Shown one piece after another: positions 14,382-23,723 of a stretch of DNA of 44,750 bases; position 1 is the stretch's first letter, and every line of letters starts with the position of its first letter. Source of the stretch: an uncultured Mucilaginibacter sp. (lineage in GTDB: Bacteria > Bacteroidota > Bacteroidia > Sphingobacteriales > Sphingobacteriaceae); contig CAIPDP010000195.1 in the NCBI GenBank assembly GCA_903863845.1, positions 1 to 44,750 on the forward strand. Reading direction: 5' to 3'. The position numbers and the translations under genes were made by a program. The notes under the pieces were generated by a model. The model ran no database searches and had not been told where the DNA came from. It saw only the letters and a program-made list of their open reading frames with translations.

Positions 14382-16262
14382 TTAGATCAGATTTACACTG
14401 CGATTAACAAACTCTGTTAGTTCAGCTCCGGTCAATAAACCCTGAGAAAGCAGGGCAAGATCAAATGCTTGTTTAGCTAATTGCGATTGACCCTCTTCAG
14501 GCGATTCCAATATTTTGCTGATCAGCTTGTGGTTGGCATTGATCACTACTTTATAATTATCAGGCATGCTGCCATAGAAGCCCATGCCACCACCCATTTG
14601 TGCCATTTCTTTCATACGGCGCATAAACTCATCCATGGTAACAGTTACCGGCAATTCGTCGGGGTTTAAGCTTTCCATCTCAACTTTATAGGCCGGGCGG
14701 TTGATCGCTTTATCGAAAATATCTTTTACCTGTTTCGATTGCTCTTCGGTGAGGATATGCGGCGGATTATCATCCTTTTTGATCAATTTGTCTGCCACAT
14801 CCGAATCAACGCGTTTTAGTGAGGTTTTTTCCAGCTTTTGCTCCAACGCGCTGATGAAATGGTTGTCTATCGGCGAATTCATCAGCAATATATCATAGCC
14901 TTTTTTATTGGCCGATTGGATAAAGGCATCCTGCTTTTGCGGATCGGTTGTATACAGGTAAGTCAAACGTCCGTCTTTGTCGGTTTGTTCGGCTGCAACT
15001 TTGTCTTTATATTCAGAAAGCGTGAAGTTTTTCTTTTCGGTGTTCGTCAACAAAACAAAGTCCTTTGCTTTCTCATAAAACTTCTCGTCACTAACAATTC
15101 CATATTTTACAAACAAACCAATATCGGGCCATTTTTCTTCATACCCTGTACGATCGTTCTTAAATAGTTCTGCCAATTTATCAGCTACTTTTTTAGTGAT
15201 ATAGGTATTGATCTTCTTAACGTTACTATCAGCTTGTAAAAAGCTGCGAGATACGTTCAGCGGGATATCAGGTGAATCAATTACACCGTGCAGCAGCATC
15301 AGGAATTCAGGTACGATATCTTTTACTTCATCGGTTATAAACACCTGGCGTGAGTATAATTTGATCTTATTTCGCTGGAAATCGAATTCGTTCTTAACCT
15401 TAGGGAAGTAGAGAACTCCGGTAAGATTAAACGGATAATCAACATTCAGGTGTATCCAGAATAAAGGTTCTTCGGAGAACGGATAAAGTTGTTTGTAAAA
15501 CTCCAGGTAATCCTCATCCTTCAAATCGATAGGGGATTTTGTCCAGATGGGGTTAGTATCATTGATCACATTCGGTAATTCAACCGATTTGTACCTGGGT
15601 TTACCTTCCTCATCTTCGCCATCAGGTTCTTCTTCAGTTTTGGTACCAAAAATGATGGGAACCGGTAGAAAGCGGCAATACTTATCCAATATCTCCTGCA
15701 AACGGTATTTGGAAAGGAATTCTTCAGAATCAGCGTTAATATGCAGCGTGATCTCGGTACCACGCTCGGTCAGACTACCTTCGCTCAGTTCAAACTCGGT
15801 ACTTCCATCGCATGTCCAGCGCGCAGGTTCAGCACCTTCCTGGTAGGAGAGTGTTTCAATGTCGACACGGTCGGCCACCATAAATGCAGAATAAAAACCG
15901 AGTCCAAAACGACCAATGATCTCGTTGGCATCGTTAGCCTCTTTAAATTTTTCCATAAACTCAGTTGCACCCGAAAATGCGATCTGGTTAATGTATTTTT
16001 TGATCTCATCAGCGGTCATACCAATGCCATTATCGGAAATGGTAATGGTTTTTTTTGCTTCATCAAAAGCTATTTCAACGCGCAATTCACCTACTTCGCC
16101 ATTTACCTGGCCAAGAGAACTCAATCTTTTCAACTTTTGTGTTGCGTCAACCGCATTTGAAACCAATTCACGAAGGAAAATTTCGTGATCTGAATAGAGG
16201 AATTTTTTAATGATCGGGAAAATGTTTTCGGTGTGTATCGAAATCGTTCCTTTTTCTTGCAT
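14382..16262 (-). CDS. htpG: Chaperone HtpG (Hsp90 family)
   Basis: A 626-residue cytosolic Hsp90 of the usual bacterial length. The N-terminal ATPase (GHKL) domain shows REL-VSNAVDAT with the conserved N in helix 1, DNGIGM at about 97-102, IGRFGLGFYSAFMVAD as the glycine-rich lid, and the middle domain follows (LYSRQVFITDE). The C-terminal dimerisation domain closes the protein. HtpG remodels client proteins with ATP and usually works with DnaK. It is transcribed alone, has a hairpin terminator after it, and carries a degenerate TGNCA-N3-TGNCA palindrome upstream that may be a heat-shock control site. Confidence 0.97.
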   Translation of the reverse strand: MQEKGTISIHTENIFPIIKKFLYSDHEIFLRELVSNAVDATQKLKRLSSLGQVNGEVGELRVEIAFDEAKKTITISDNGIGMTADEIKKYINQIAFSGATEFMEKFKEANDANEIIGRFGLGFYSAFMVADRVDIETLSYQEGAEPARWTCDGSTEFELSEGSLTERGTEITLHINADSEEFLSKYRLQEILDKYCRFLPVPIIFGTKTEEEPDGEDEEGKPRYKSVELPNVINDTNPIWTKSPIDLKDEDYLEFYKQLYPFSEEPLFWIHLNVDYPFNLTGVLYFPKVKNEFDFQRNKIKLYSRQVFITDEVKDIVPEFLMLLHGVIDSPDIPLNVSRSFLQADSNVKKINTYITKKVADKLAELFKNDRTGYEEKWPDIGLFVKYGIVSDEKFYEKAKDFVLLTNTEKKNFTLSEYKDKVAAEQTDKDGRLTYLYTTDPQKQDAFIQSANKKGYDILLMNSPIDNHFISALEQKLEKTSLKRVDSDVADKLIKKDDNPPHILTEEQSKQVKDIFDKAINRPAYKVEMESLNPDELPVTVTMDEFMRRMKEMAQMGGGMGFYGSMPDNYKVVINANHKLISKILESPEEGQSQLAKQAFDLALLSQGLLTGAELTEFVNRSVNLI

Positions 16263-16335
16263 AATGTATAATGTTAATGGGATTATTGATTTAATAATCA
16301 GGTACTATCAATGCCTGTTCCAAAGGGGGTGGAGT

Positions 16336-16348
16336 TGTCAAATTGGCA
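16336..16348. promoter_or_regulatory. Degenerate palindrome upstream of htpG
   Basis: TGTCA-AAT-TGGCA (plus strand), which reads TGCCA-ATT-TGACA toward htpG, is a degenerate inverted repeat 74 bp from the htpG start. Its placement before a chaperone gene suggests an operator or unusual promoter, but this is inference. The rest of the 252-bp divergent region has no exact TAnnTTTG box in either direction. Confidence 0.35.
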
Positions 16349-16514
16349 GAAATTATAAAATAGTTCTGCTCGGCGGCGGTAAAGACCGTAAGAAAGGAAA
16401 TGGGCGGGAAAGCCCCAAAAGAGTGATTGAATACTATAGGTGGTGTTAATAGATGAAGCAACTGATTTTGAGAAAACTTGGGTAGTATTTGAAAGCTTTA
16501 TTATTTTTACGGCA

Positions 16515-17924
16515 ATGAAATTTAACCTTACACAATTTTTGACAGCGATTGCATTACCAGTAATGTTTTACTCGTGTGCAACCACTAAAGCGCTGGCACC
16601 AAGTCCGGTTGCAACAGCCGATATCCCTAAGATTGTTCAACCCGTATCCAATGTGGAGGTTCCGGTTACAGTCGACCTGAAAAGCTATTTTGTGCAGGCG
16701 GAAAACTCGGTACCCACCAAATATTCGGATAACCAGCAGCCTTGCGAGGGTTTGAGGTACCAATACCTTTTTACCCGCACACCATTTGCCATCACTGGTA
16801 AAAATAATGTTGTAAATCTAAGTTTCGTTGGGGCTTATGGATTTAATGCGTCTTATTGTGCCAAATGTGCAACACTATTAGGTTCGGGGCCACAGCCGGT
16901 AGTTCCAGTGGTTTCAGCGCAATGTGGCTGGGGTGATGAACCACCGCGCCATATGCAGATATCCTACCAATCGACCATTAACGTAACACCTGATTTTCAC
17001 CTGAAATCAAAAACGGTTTTATTTCCTGCGCCTAAACCATTAGACCGTTGTAATGTAGTAATGGGTGCGATAGATGTGACTGATCGTTTGATCCAATATA
17101 TCACTGGACCTTTGAACGATCTCGGTAAAATGGTGGATGCAAAAATTGCAGCCTATAATGTTAAACCAATGGTGCAGCAAATATGGAATAACCTGGCGAC
17201 AGAGACCAAAGTGGGTGATATTGGCTACGTATATATTAATCCGGAGGCGGTTAGGCTGAGTAGTTTTAGTTTGAATGGATCATTATTGACATTTTCGGTT
17301 GGTTTGTCGGCTAAACCTGTATTTACAACGACAAGTACGACACAACCAACTAAACCAATGCCTAACCTATCTGCATATACCCCGGCCAACGGCTTCAATG
17401 TTTACCTTGATGTGTTAGAAAGCTACGATCACTTGAATAATTATGTTAATCAACAGGTTTCAGGGCAAAGTGCTGATGTTGTGGGTAAAACTTTTACTGT
17501 TGATAAGATCAAAATATCCGGCTTAGGTAATAAAGTGGTAATGCAGGTTGATTTTAAAGGATCAACAACCGGTACCATCTACCTGGTTGCAACACCCAAC
17601 TATAATCCTGCGACGCATGTATTGTCATTTCCTGATCTGACATTTGATATCCAAACCCAGGCATGGATGCTGAAAGCTGCAAAATGGATGTTCAATGGCA
17701 AGATCACCGATATGATCCGTCAGCGTGCCACCTATGACTTTACCAGTTTCCTTGCCGATACCAAGGTAAATGTACAGACCAATATGAGTCGTGATATGGG
17801 TAATGGTATCCACTCTGATGTTAGTATCAAAGACCTTAATATTGAAGCCATTTATCCAACGCAGGAAAAACTGATCATTCGTACCTTGTCAAATGGGCAG
17901 ATCAAAGTAAAAGTAGTGATGTAA
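16515..17924 (+). CDS. DUF4403 family lipoprotein
   Basis: A protein of 469 residues starting at ATG 16515. An in-frame ATG at 16440 would add 25 residues before the signal sequence and is unlikely. The new start gives a lipoprotein signal (FLTAIALPVMFYSCATT) with Cys at about residue 21. The body fits DUF4403: repeated long beta-rich stretches such as YVYINPEAVRLSSFSLNGS, LTFSVGLSAKPVF and LPDLTFDIQ-type strands, typical of lipid- or hydrophobe-binding TULIP-like/BPI-like folds proposed for this group. It is probably on the outer membrane. Two CxxC-like cysteine pairs near residues 116-119 may form a disulfide. A secreted hydrolase gene follows after 13 bp. Confidence 0.78.
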   Translation: MKFNLTQFLTAIALPVMFYSCATTKALAPSPVATADIPKIVQPVSNVEVPVTVDLKSYFVQAENSVPTKYSDNQQPCEGLRYQYLFTRTPFAITGKNNVVNLSFVGAYGFNASYCAKCATLLGSGPQPVVPVVSAQCGWGDEPPRHMQISYQSTINVTPDFHLKSKTVLFPAPKPLDRCNVVMGAIDVTDRLIQYITGPLNDLGKMVDAKIAAYNVKPMVQQIWNNLATETKVGDIGYVYINPEAVRLSSFSLNGSLLTFSVGLSAKPVFTTTSTTQPTKPMPNLSAYTPANGFNVYLDVLESYDHLNNYVNQQVSGQSADVVGKTFTVDKIKISGLGNKVVMQVDFKGSTTGTIYLVATPNYNPATHVLSFPDLTFDIQTQAWMLKAAKWMFNGKITDMIRQRATYDFTSFLADTKVNVQTNMSRDMGNGIHSDVSIKDLNIEAIYPTQEKLIIRTLSNGQIKVKVVM

Positions 17925-17937
17925 TCTGAACAAAATA

Positions 17938-18906
17938 ATGATGAAGAATTTAGGGTGTTGGTTAGGGATTTTGGCGTTACTGCTTACTATAGTAAGTTCG
18001 GTGAATATTAAAGCACAATCCCTTACAACCGATAAAAGCAAAGGTTGGTGCGACAAAGCATTGCGCCCCGAATTGCTGAAATTGAAGGAGATCAAAACCG
18101 GCAGGCCCTGGTTCAAGGTTTATGATGTGGGGAACGATGTATTTGCAATAGACGAGCCTTATAATTATGAAGAAACCATAGCTTATCTCATTATTGGTAA
18201 AAACAAAGCGTTGTTATTTGATACCGGCTTGGGAATGGACTCGATCTCATTAGTTGTGAAAGAACTTACGCAGCTTCCAATAACGGTACTCAACTCCCAT
18301 ACCCATTTCGACCATATTGGCGGTAATCGTGAGTTTAGTGATATACTGGCGATGAATACCTCCTATACCAGAAATAACGCTGCAAATGGCTATACGCACC
18401 TGCAAGTAAGGAATGAAGTTACACCAGAGGCATTTTGTAAGACCCAATTACCACAGTTAGACACTGCTAATTATTACACACATCCCTTCAAAGTAAGTAA
18501 ATTCATTAACGATAATTATATCATTGATCTGGGAAACCGTAAAATACAGGTGATCACCACGCCTGGTCATGCCCCTGATGCTATTTGTCTGTTTGAGCTT
18601 AAAACCGGCTATTTATGGACCGGAGATAGTTTTTACCTTGGTCCTATCTTTTTATTTGATGAAGCTACCGATTTAAAAGTTTACCATCATAGCATTGGCA
18701 GGATGGCGGTATTTGCAGCAAAAGCAAAATGGGTATTGCCTGCTCATAACGTTCCCGTGGTTGATCCATCCGAGGTGATCAAAGCAAGGAATGCATTCAG
18801 CCGCATCGTATCGAAAAAAGTGGAAGGTAAACCTGGTGATTTTGGCGCGAGGGTGTTTGACTTTGGCGAATTTTCATACATGATCGATGCAAAGTTGCTT
18901 CAGTAA
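17938..18906 (+). CDS. Secreted metallo-beta-lactamase-fold hydrolase
   Basis: A 322-residue MBL-fold enzyme with a signal peptide (cleavage near SVNIKAQ, residue 27). The metal ligands are complete: H121-x-H123-x-D125-H126 in NSHTHFDHIGG, H211 in TTPGHAPD, D230 in WTGDSFY, and H270 in LPAHN. The fold includes beta-lactamases, glyoxalases, lactonases and phosphodiesterases; the Asp at 125 and Asp230 favour a two-metal hydrolase, but I cannot name the substrate. Located in the periplasm or outside. It starts 13 bp after the DUF4403 gene and shares its transcript; start ATG 17938 or 17941 are equally possible. It converges with the GH3 gene after 30 bp. Confidence 0.88.
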   Translation: MMKNLGCWLGILALLLTIVSSVNIKAQSLTTDKSKGWCDKALRPELLKLKEIKTGRPWFKVYDVGNDVFAIDEPYNYEETIAYLIIGKNKALLFDTGLGMDSISLVVKELTQLPITVLNSHTHFDHIGGNREFSDILAMNTSYTRNNAANGYTHLQVRNEVTPEAFCKTQLPQLDTANYYTHPFKVSKFINDNYIIDLGNRKIQVITTPGHAPDAICLFELKTGYLWTGDSFYLGPIFLFDEATDLKVYHHSIGRMAVFAAKAKWVLPAHNVPVVDPSEVIKARNAFSRIVSKKVEGKPGDFGARVFDFGEFSYMIDAKLLQ

Positions 18907-18936
18907 AAGCGATTTGAGGACAGCAGTATTATGAAA

Positions 18937-21102
18937 TTATTCCAGCTTGAATTTATAGCTGAGTTTACTGTCCTGCGAGCTGCTGCCCAATACTAATTGG
19001 TATTCACCGGGGTATAATAACCAATTGTTTTTCTTTAGATCCCATTTTTGAAGGTCAATTACCGGAATTTTTATTGTTACCGTTTGCGCTCCACCCTGTA
19101 CGACAGCTACTCTTTTAAAAGCTTTAAGCTCTTTTACCGGCATCCTATCCATATCAGGGTATTGGATATAGGCTTGCACAACTTCATCTGCGGCAATCTT
19201 GCCAGTGTTTTTAACATTTAGGGTAACAGAGATCGTGTCTTTCAATCCGTAGCTCGACAATGGCGATTGGTTAGACTGATATACAAACGAGGTATAACTC
19301 AACCCAAACCCAAATGGATATTGAACGGGACCATTAAAATAACGGTAAGTACGGCCTTTCATCGCATAGTTCTCGTAATCAGGTAAATCGTTGATCGACC
19401 TATAAAAAGTGACCGGCAAATGTCCTGAGGGCGAAACCTTGCCAAATAGCAGATCAGCAAAGGCATTGCCGCCCTGCTCGCCGGGGTACCAGGCAAATAC
19501 GATGGCATCGGCATAAGGTTCTATAGCCGATACATCCACATCGCTACCGGCAGTAATTACGGCAATGACCGGTTTTTTCCCAACACTTTTACGCAATTCC
19601 CTCATAAATTTAACCTCGCTCAATGGCAAACTCAGGTCCTTTTTATCACCTCCTGATTTGGATAAAAAAGCATCACCAGCTTCACCTTCCAATACTGGTG
19701 ACAGACCGATAACAGCAATGGTTACGTCTGCGTTTCCCGCAGCCCAGGTGCCGCCAAAGTGAGTGGTATCGGTATAATCCGAACCCAGATCATATTCTAT
19801 ACGGGTTTCGGGGCCCACAGCGTTAGTTATACCTTCTACAAAATTTACAACCTTGTTGCTAACACCGTGATAATTGCCGATCATGGCATCAAAAGAAGCC
19901 GCATTCGGACCGATGATCATCAGGCTGGGGTATTTGCTTTTATCAAGAGGCAGGATGTTATTATTGTTTTTTAGCAATACCATGCTTTGTTGCGCCACTT
20001 TCCTGGCCAATGCGACATGCTTAGCATTGTGTACACTATCAGCACGATAAATATGATAGGGTAAACTAATGGGATCATCATAAAACCCCAATTTGAATTC
20101 TGTTCTGAGCAGTTCAAATAAACGCTGGTCGACTTCCTTTTCCGATAGCAATTTTTGATCGATCGCCTTGATCACGTCCTCCTGTAATACTGTCGAGCAA
20201 TCAAGGTTGATTCCCGCTTTAATGGCAGCAGCAGCAGTTTCAACGGCATTGGGCAATGTTTTATGTGATTCGAACACGTCATCCAGAGCACCGCAATCGG
20301 TCACTACATGGCCTTTAAAACCCCATTCTTTGCGGAGTATATCAGTAAGCAACCTTTTGTTAACGGAATTAGGCACACCATTAACCCGGTTATAGGCACT
20401 CATCACCGACTCGACGCCGGCATTGACCAAAGCGTGAAATGCGTATAGGTAAGTTTCTCGAAGATCCTTTTCATCCACCAGCGCATCAAAATGATCGCGC
20501 ACAGCCTCCGGCCCGCTGTGGACAGCGAAATGTTTGGCTGTCGCAGATGCTTTCAGGTAGCGCGGATCATCCCCCTGCAGTCCTTTTACAAATGAGCTTC
20601 CGATCGTTGCCGTCAGATAGGGGTCCTCGCCATAGGTTTCCTGCCCACGTCCCCAGCGCGGATCCCTGAAAATATTGATATTGGGTGTCCAGAAAGTTAG
20701 CCCCATATATTGCAGGTGCCTGTCCTGAGCTATCGCAAGGTTATACTTCGCCCTAGCCTCCGTGGATATTACTGTTGAAACCTGTTTTACCAGATCGGGG
20801 TTAAAAGTTGCTGCCATACCAATTGCCTGAGGAAAGATGGTAGCTTCTCCGGCACGAGCTACGCCATGCAAACCCTCATTCCACCAGTTATAGGCCGGAA
20901 TACCAAGGCGCGGAATTGCTTTACTGTTATAACCCAGTAATGAAACCTTTTCCTGTAACGTCAATCTTGAAACCAGGTCGTTCACTCTCTCGTCGAGCGG
21001 CTTGCCGGCGTCTTTATAAATTGGTATCTGCGCATTAGTTAGGAATGTCACTGCTAAACAAAGCGATAGCAAAAGGAATATTTTTTTTGGCTTGTCCATC
21101 AT
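18937..21102 (-). CDS. GH3 beta-glucosidase/beta-xylosidase
   Basis: A secreted glycoside hydrolase family 3 enzyme. I chose ATG 21102 (721 residues) over an in-frame start at 21162, because it puts the signal peptide (KKIFLLLSLCLAVTFLTNAQ) at the N terminus and a -7 box lies between the two. The TIM-barrel domain shows NWWNEGLHGVARAG, TFWTPNINIFRDPRWGRGQE and nucleophile D269 in HVVTDCGALDD. The alpha/beta domain carries VLEGEAGD with candidate acid/base glutamates near 472-474, and a C-terminal fibronectin-III-like domain (YPFGFGLSYTSF onward) completes it. The EGLHG and FRDPRWGRGQE motifs are common in beta-xylosidases and related exo-enzymes. It is divergent from the fucosidase operon, so the two probably serve the same glycan use. 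Confidence 0.9.
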   Translation of the reverse strand: MMDKPKKIFLLLSLCLAVTFLTNAQIPIYKDAGKPLDERVNDLVSRLTLQEKVSLLGYNSKAIPRLGIPAYNWWNEGLHGVARAGEATIFPQAIGMAATFNPDLVKQVSTVISTEARAKYNLAIAQDRHLQYMGLTFWTPNINIFRDPRWGRGQETYGEDPYLTATIGSSFVKGLQGDDPRYLKASATAKHFAVHSGPEAVRDHFDALVDEKDLRETYLYAFHALVNAGVESVMSAYNRVNGVPNSVNKRLLTDILRKEWGFKGHVVTDCGALDDVFESHKTLPNAVETAAAAIKAGINLDCSTVLQEDVIKAIDQKLLSEKEVDQRLFELLRTEFKLGFYDDPISLPYHIYRADSVHNAKHVALARKVAQQSMVLLKNNNNILPLDKSKYPSLMIIGPNAASFDAMIGNYHGVSNKVVNFVEGITNAVGPETRIEYDLGSDYTDTTHFGGTWAAGNADVTIAVIGLSPVLEGEAGDAFLSKSGGDKKDLSLPLSEVKFMRELRKSVGKKPVIAVITAGSDVDVSAIEPYADAIVFAWYPGEQGGNAFADLLFGKVSPSGHLPVTFYRSINDLPDYENYAMKGRTYRYFNGPVQYPFGFGLSYTSFVYQSNQSPLSSYGLKDTISVTLNVKNTGKIAADEVVQAYIQYPDMDRMPVKELKAFKRVAVVQGGAQTVTIKIPVIDLQKWDLKKNNWLLYPGEYQLVLGSSSQDSKLSYKFKLE

Positions 21103-21116
21103 TAGTGTGTCTGCAA

Positions 21117-21124
21117 CAAATATA
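21117..21124 (-). promoter_or_regulatory. -7 box of the GH3 gene
   Basis: On the minus strand TATATTTG matches TAnnTTTG exactly, about 15 bp before ATG 21102. If used, the leader is very short and the upstream start at 21162 is excluded. No TTTG -33 element is seen at the right distance. Confidence 0.5.
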
Positions 21125-21198
21125 AAATCCAGCGTCGGTATTCGGGTTGAAATCGTGAGCAAAAGTGTTACATTAGCCTATCAATTGAACCGAATTCT

Positions 21199-22704
21199 GT
21201 GAAAAAACTAGTTGTATTGTTCATGTGCTGTTTACCAATCTCAATGGTTTATAGCCAATCCGCACCAAAACCCTATGGTCCTTTACCTACAAAAGGGCAA
21301 TTGCAATGGCACGAAACGGAAATGTACTGTATCATCCATTTCGGGCCCGATACCTATACCGATAAGGAATGGGGCTTTGGCGATGAAGACCCGTCAATTG
21401 TTAACCCTACCCAATTTAGTGCCTTGCAAATTGTAGGTGCCGCTAAAGCAGGCGGATTTCAAGGTGTGGTGATCGTTGCCAAACATCATGATGGTTTTTG
21501 TATGTGGCCCACAAAAACTACGGAGCATAATATTTCGAAAAGCCCCTATAAAAACGGGAAAGGTGATATTGTGGGTGAATACCGCGATGCCTGTAAACAA
21601 TTGGGGATGAAACTGGGACTGTATTGCTCGCCATGGGATCGAAATAGTCCGCTTTATGGAAAACCCGAATACGTAACCGATGTTTACCGCAAGCAGCTTG
21701 AAGAATTATACAGTAATTACGGACCCCTGTTTATTGTTTGGCACGATGGTGCAAATGGAGGGGATGGTTATTATGGAGGTACCAGAGAGGTTAGAAAAAT
21801 CGACCGTTCAACTTATTACGGCTGGGATGAAACCTGGGGAATTGCTCGTCGTTTGCAACCTAATGCCTGTATTTTTGGTGATGTGGGCCCCGATGTACGT
21901 TGGGTAGGAAATGAAGAAGGCCATGCCGGTGAAACCAGTTGGGCAACTTATACACCTCACGCACCCGATAGCGGCAAAATGCCAGGCAATGGTTATACGA
22001 AAGATTATGAAGGGACTGAGGGGCATAGGGATGGCAAATACTGGATGCCTGCTGAATGCGATGTGCCTTTCAGATCGGGGTGGTTTTATCATAAGAGTCA
22101 GGATGGAAAGGCTAAGTCTGCCGACTCATTACTCAACCTTTATTATAAAAGTGTTGGTCGGGGTGCTTGCCTCGACCTTGGACTTGAACCTGATCAACGC
22201 GGTCGGATCAATGATGATGATGTCAGTAAACTGAAGGCATTTGGTGATATGCTTCGAGCTACTTTTGCGCATAACCTGGCTAAAGGTGCAACGCTAAAAG
22301 CAAGTAACGTAAGAGGAGGGAACCTGGCTAAATTTGGACCCGCACATTTGCTGGATAACGATCGTTACAGCTATTGGGCAACCGATGACAAAATTCACAC
22401 ACCTGAATTGGTGTTGGATCTGCATAAAAAAACATGGTTTAACGTTATCCGTTTACGTGAAAATATAAAATTGGGACAACGAATAGACGCTATTGCAGTT
22501 GATGTATGGCAAGATGGTAAATGGAGCGAGATAGCGACTGCCATAAGTATCGGCGCTAACCGCCTTATCCGGTTTGCCAAAAGTATCAGCACATCAAAAG
22601 TGCGGCTCCGGATAACCAAAGCGCCGGTTTGCATCGCTCTGAGTGATTTTGGGCTTTATGTTGAAAAAGTGCAATTGCCAGCTCCTGTATTCCATACGCC
22701 ATAA
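21199..22704 (+). CDS. Alpha-L-fucosidase (GH29) with discoidin-like domain
   Basis: A 501-residue secreted enzyme beginning at GTG 21199, with signal peptide KKLVVLFMCCLPISMVYSQ. The GH29 barrel shows MYCIIHFGPDTYTDKEWG, GVVIVAKHHDGFCMWPTKTTEHN, and the nucleophile D183 in FIVWHDGANG. It releases L-fucose from glycans. From about residue 359 a C-terminal F5/8 type C (discoidin-like) domain follows (ATLKASNVRGGN, LLDNDRYSYWATDD), probably for sugar binding. It is divergent from the GH3 gene over a 96-bp region and is followed after one base by a secreted SMP-30-like gene, so both are on one transcript. Confidence 0.92.
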   Translation: MKKLVVLFMCCLPISMVYSQSAPKPYGPLPTKGQLQWHETEMYCIIHFGPDTYTDKEWGFGDEDPSIVNPTQFSALQIVGAAKAGGFQGVVIVAKHHDGFCMWPTKTTEHNISKSPYKNGKGDIVGEYRDACKQLGMKLGLYCSPWDRNSPLYGKPEYVTDVYRKQLEELYSNYGPLFIVWHDGANGGDGYYGGTREVRKIDRSTYYGWDETWGIARRLQPNACIFGDVGPDVRWVGNEEGHAGETSWATYTPHAPDSGKMPGNGYTKDYEGTEGHRDGKYWMPAECDVPFRSGWFYHKSQDGKAKSADSLLNLYYKSVGRGACLDLGLEPDQRGRINDDDVSKLKAFGDMLRATFAHNLAKGATLKASNVRGGNLAKFGPAHLLDNDRYSYWATDDKIHTPELVLDLHKKTWFNVIRLRENIKLGQRIDAIAVDVWQDGKWSEIATAISIGANRLIRFAKSISTSKVRLRITKAPVCIALSDFGLYVEKVQLPAPVFHTP

Positions 22705-22705
22705 G

Positions 22706-23614
22706 ATGAAGAAAATTCTTGCCACCCTTATTATCGTTTGCCTTACAGCTATTTGCCAGGCAAAAGCAGTGATAGATACACCGCAAACCGGCGGATTATT
22801 TGACGCGAATGAGACGCCGCAGAAGGTTTCTAACCAATTCAGTTTTACTGAGGGTGCATCGGTCGACAATAAGGGTGATGTGTTTTTTACTGATCAGCCC
22901 AATAACCAGATCTGGGAGTATGATATTAACGGTAAATTGACACTTTGGATGCAAAATACGAATCGTTCAAACGGTACCTATTTTGATAGCAAAGGTAACC
23001 TCATCAGTTGTGCCGACGAACATGAACAATTGATAGCAATTAGTCCTAAAAAGAAAATAAAAGTGCTTGTCAGTAGTTTTGAAGGAAAGTTACTTAATGG
23101 TCCTAATGATGTATGGGTGGCACCTAATGGTAATATGTATTTTACCGACCCTTACTATCAACGAGATTACTGGGACCGCAAAAAACCTGATCTGAAAGGC
23201 CAGGATGTTTATTTTCTGAAGAAAGGCGGTAACAAGCCTGTTGATTTGATCAACGATCTGCAACAGCCAAACGGTATTGTTGGAACCCCTGATGGAAAAT
23301 ATTTATATATAGCAGATATACAAGGGAATAAGACTTATAAATACACCATTGCTTCAGATGGCAAATTGACAGACAAGCAGTTGTTTTGCAATCTGGGTTC
23401 TGATGGTATGACCCTGGACGAACAAGGAAACGTGTATCTTACCGGAAAAGGGGTAACGGTATTTTCGCCTCAGGGCATTCAAATAGCCCATATTAGCATT
23501 TCAGAGCCATGGACTTCAAATCTATGTTTTTCAGGACCTCATAAGGATGTACTTTTTATTACTGCTACCACGGCAGTATACGTTCTACGTATGAAAACCA
23601 GAGGAGTGGAATAA
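22706..23614 (+). CDS. Secreted SMP-30/gluconolactonase-like protein
   Basis: A six-bladed beta-propeller protein of 302 residues, starting at ATG 22706, one base after the fucosidase stop; an upstream in-frame start would overlap that gene and hide the signal peptide (KKILATLIIVCLTAICQAKA). Characteristic parts are FTEGASVDNKGDVFFTDQ (metal-binding Glu), LNGPNDVWVAPNGNMYFTDPYY (metal-binding Asn) and PNGIVGTPDGKYLYIADI. The SMP-30 family includes sugar lactonases. Coupling with an alpha-fucosidase suggests action on an oxidised sugar lactone or a carbohydrate product in the periplasm, but the substrate is not shown. Confidence 0.85.
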   Translation: MKKILATLIIVCLTAICQAKAVIDTPQTGGLFDANETPQKVSNQFSFTEGASVDNKGDVFFTDQPNNQIWEYDINGKLTLWMQNTNRSNGTYFDSKGNLISCADEHEQLIAISPKKKIKVLVSSFEGKLLNGPNDVWVAPNGNMYFTDPYYQRDYWDRKKPDLKGQDVYFLKKGGNKPVDLINDLQQPNGIVGTPDGKYLYIADIQGNKTYKYTIASDGKLTDKQLFCNLGSDGMTLDEQGNVYLTGKGVTVFSPQGIQIAHISISEPWTSNLCFSGPHKDVLFITATTAVYVLRMKTRGVE

Positions 23615-23695
23615 ATTATTTCATTGTAAATCAATGTTTTATTAAAAATTATTATATTTTTTCTATATTATACTACTAAATCTATAGTATTTATA

Positions 23696-23703
23696 TACAT
23701 TTG
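23696..23703 (+). promoter_or_regulatory. -7 box of the thioredoxin-fold gene
   Basis: TACATTTG matches TAnnTTTG exactly, 20 bp before ATG 23724, at the end of a very AT-rich 109-bp gap. No clear TTTG lies at the -33 position. Confidence 0.5.
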
Positions 23704-23723
23704 CTTAAGAAAACAAAACAATA

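Noticed and set aside
14481..16449. Several open frames on the plus strand across htpG
   Set aside because: They lie opposite a well-conserved full-length htpG and show no recognisable family; they are reading-frame shadows.
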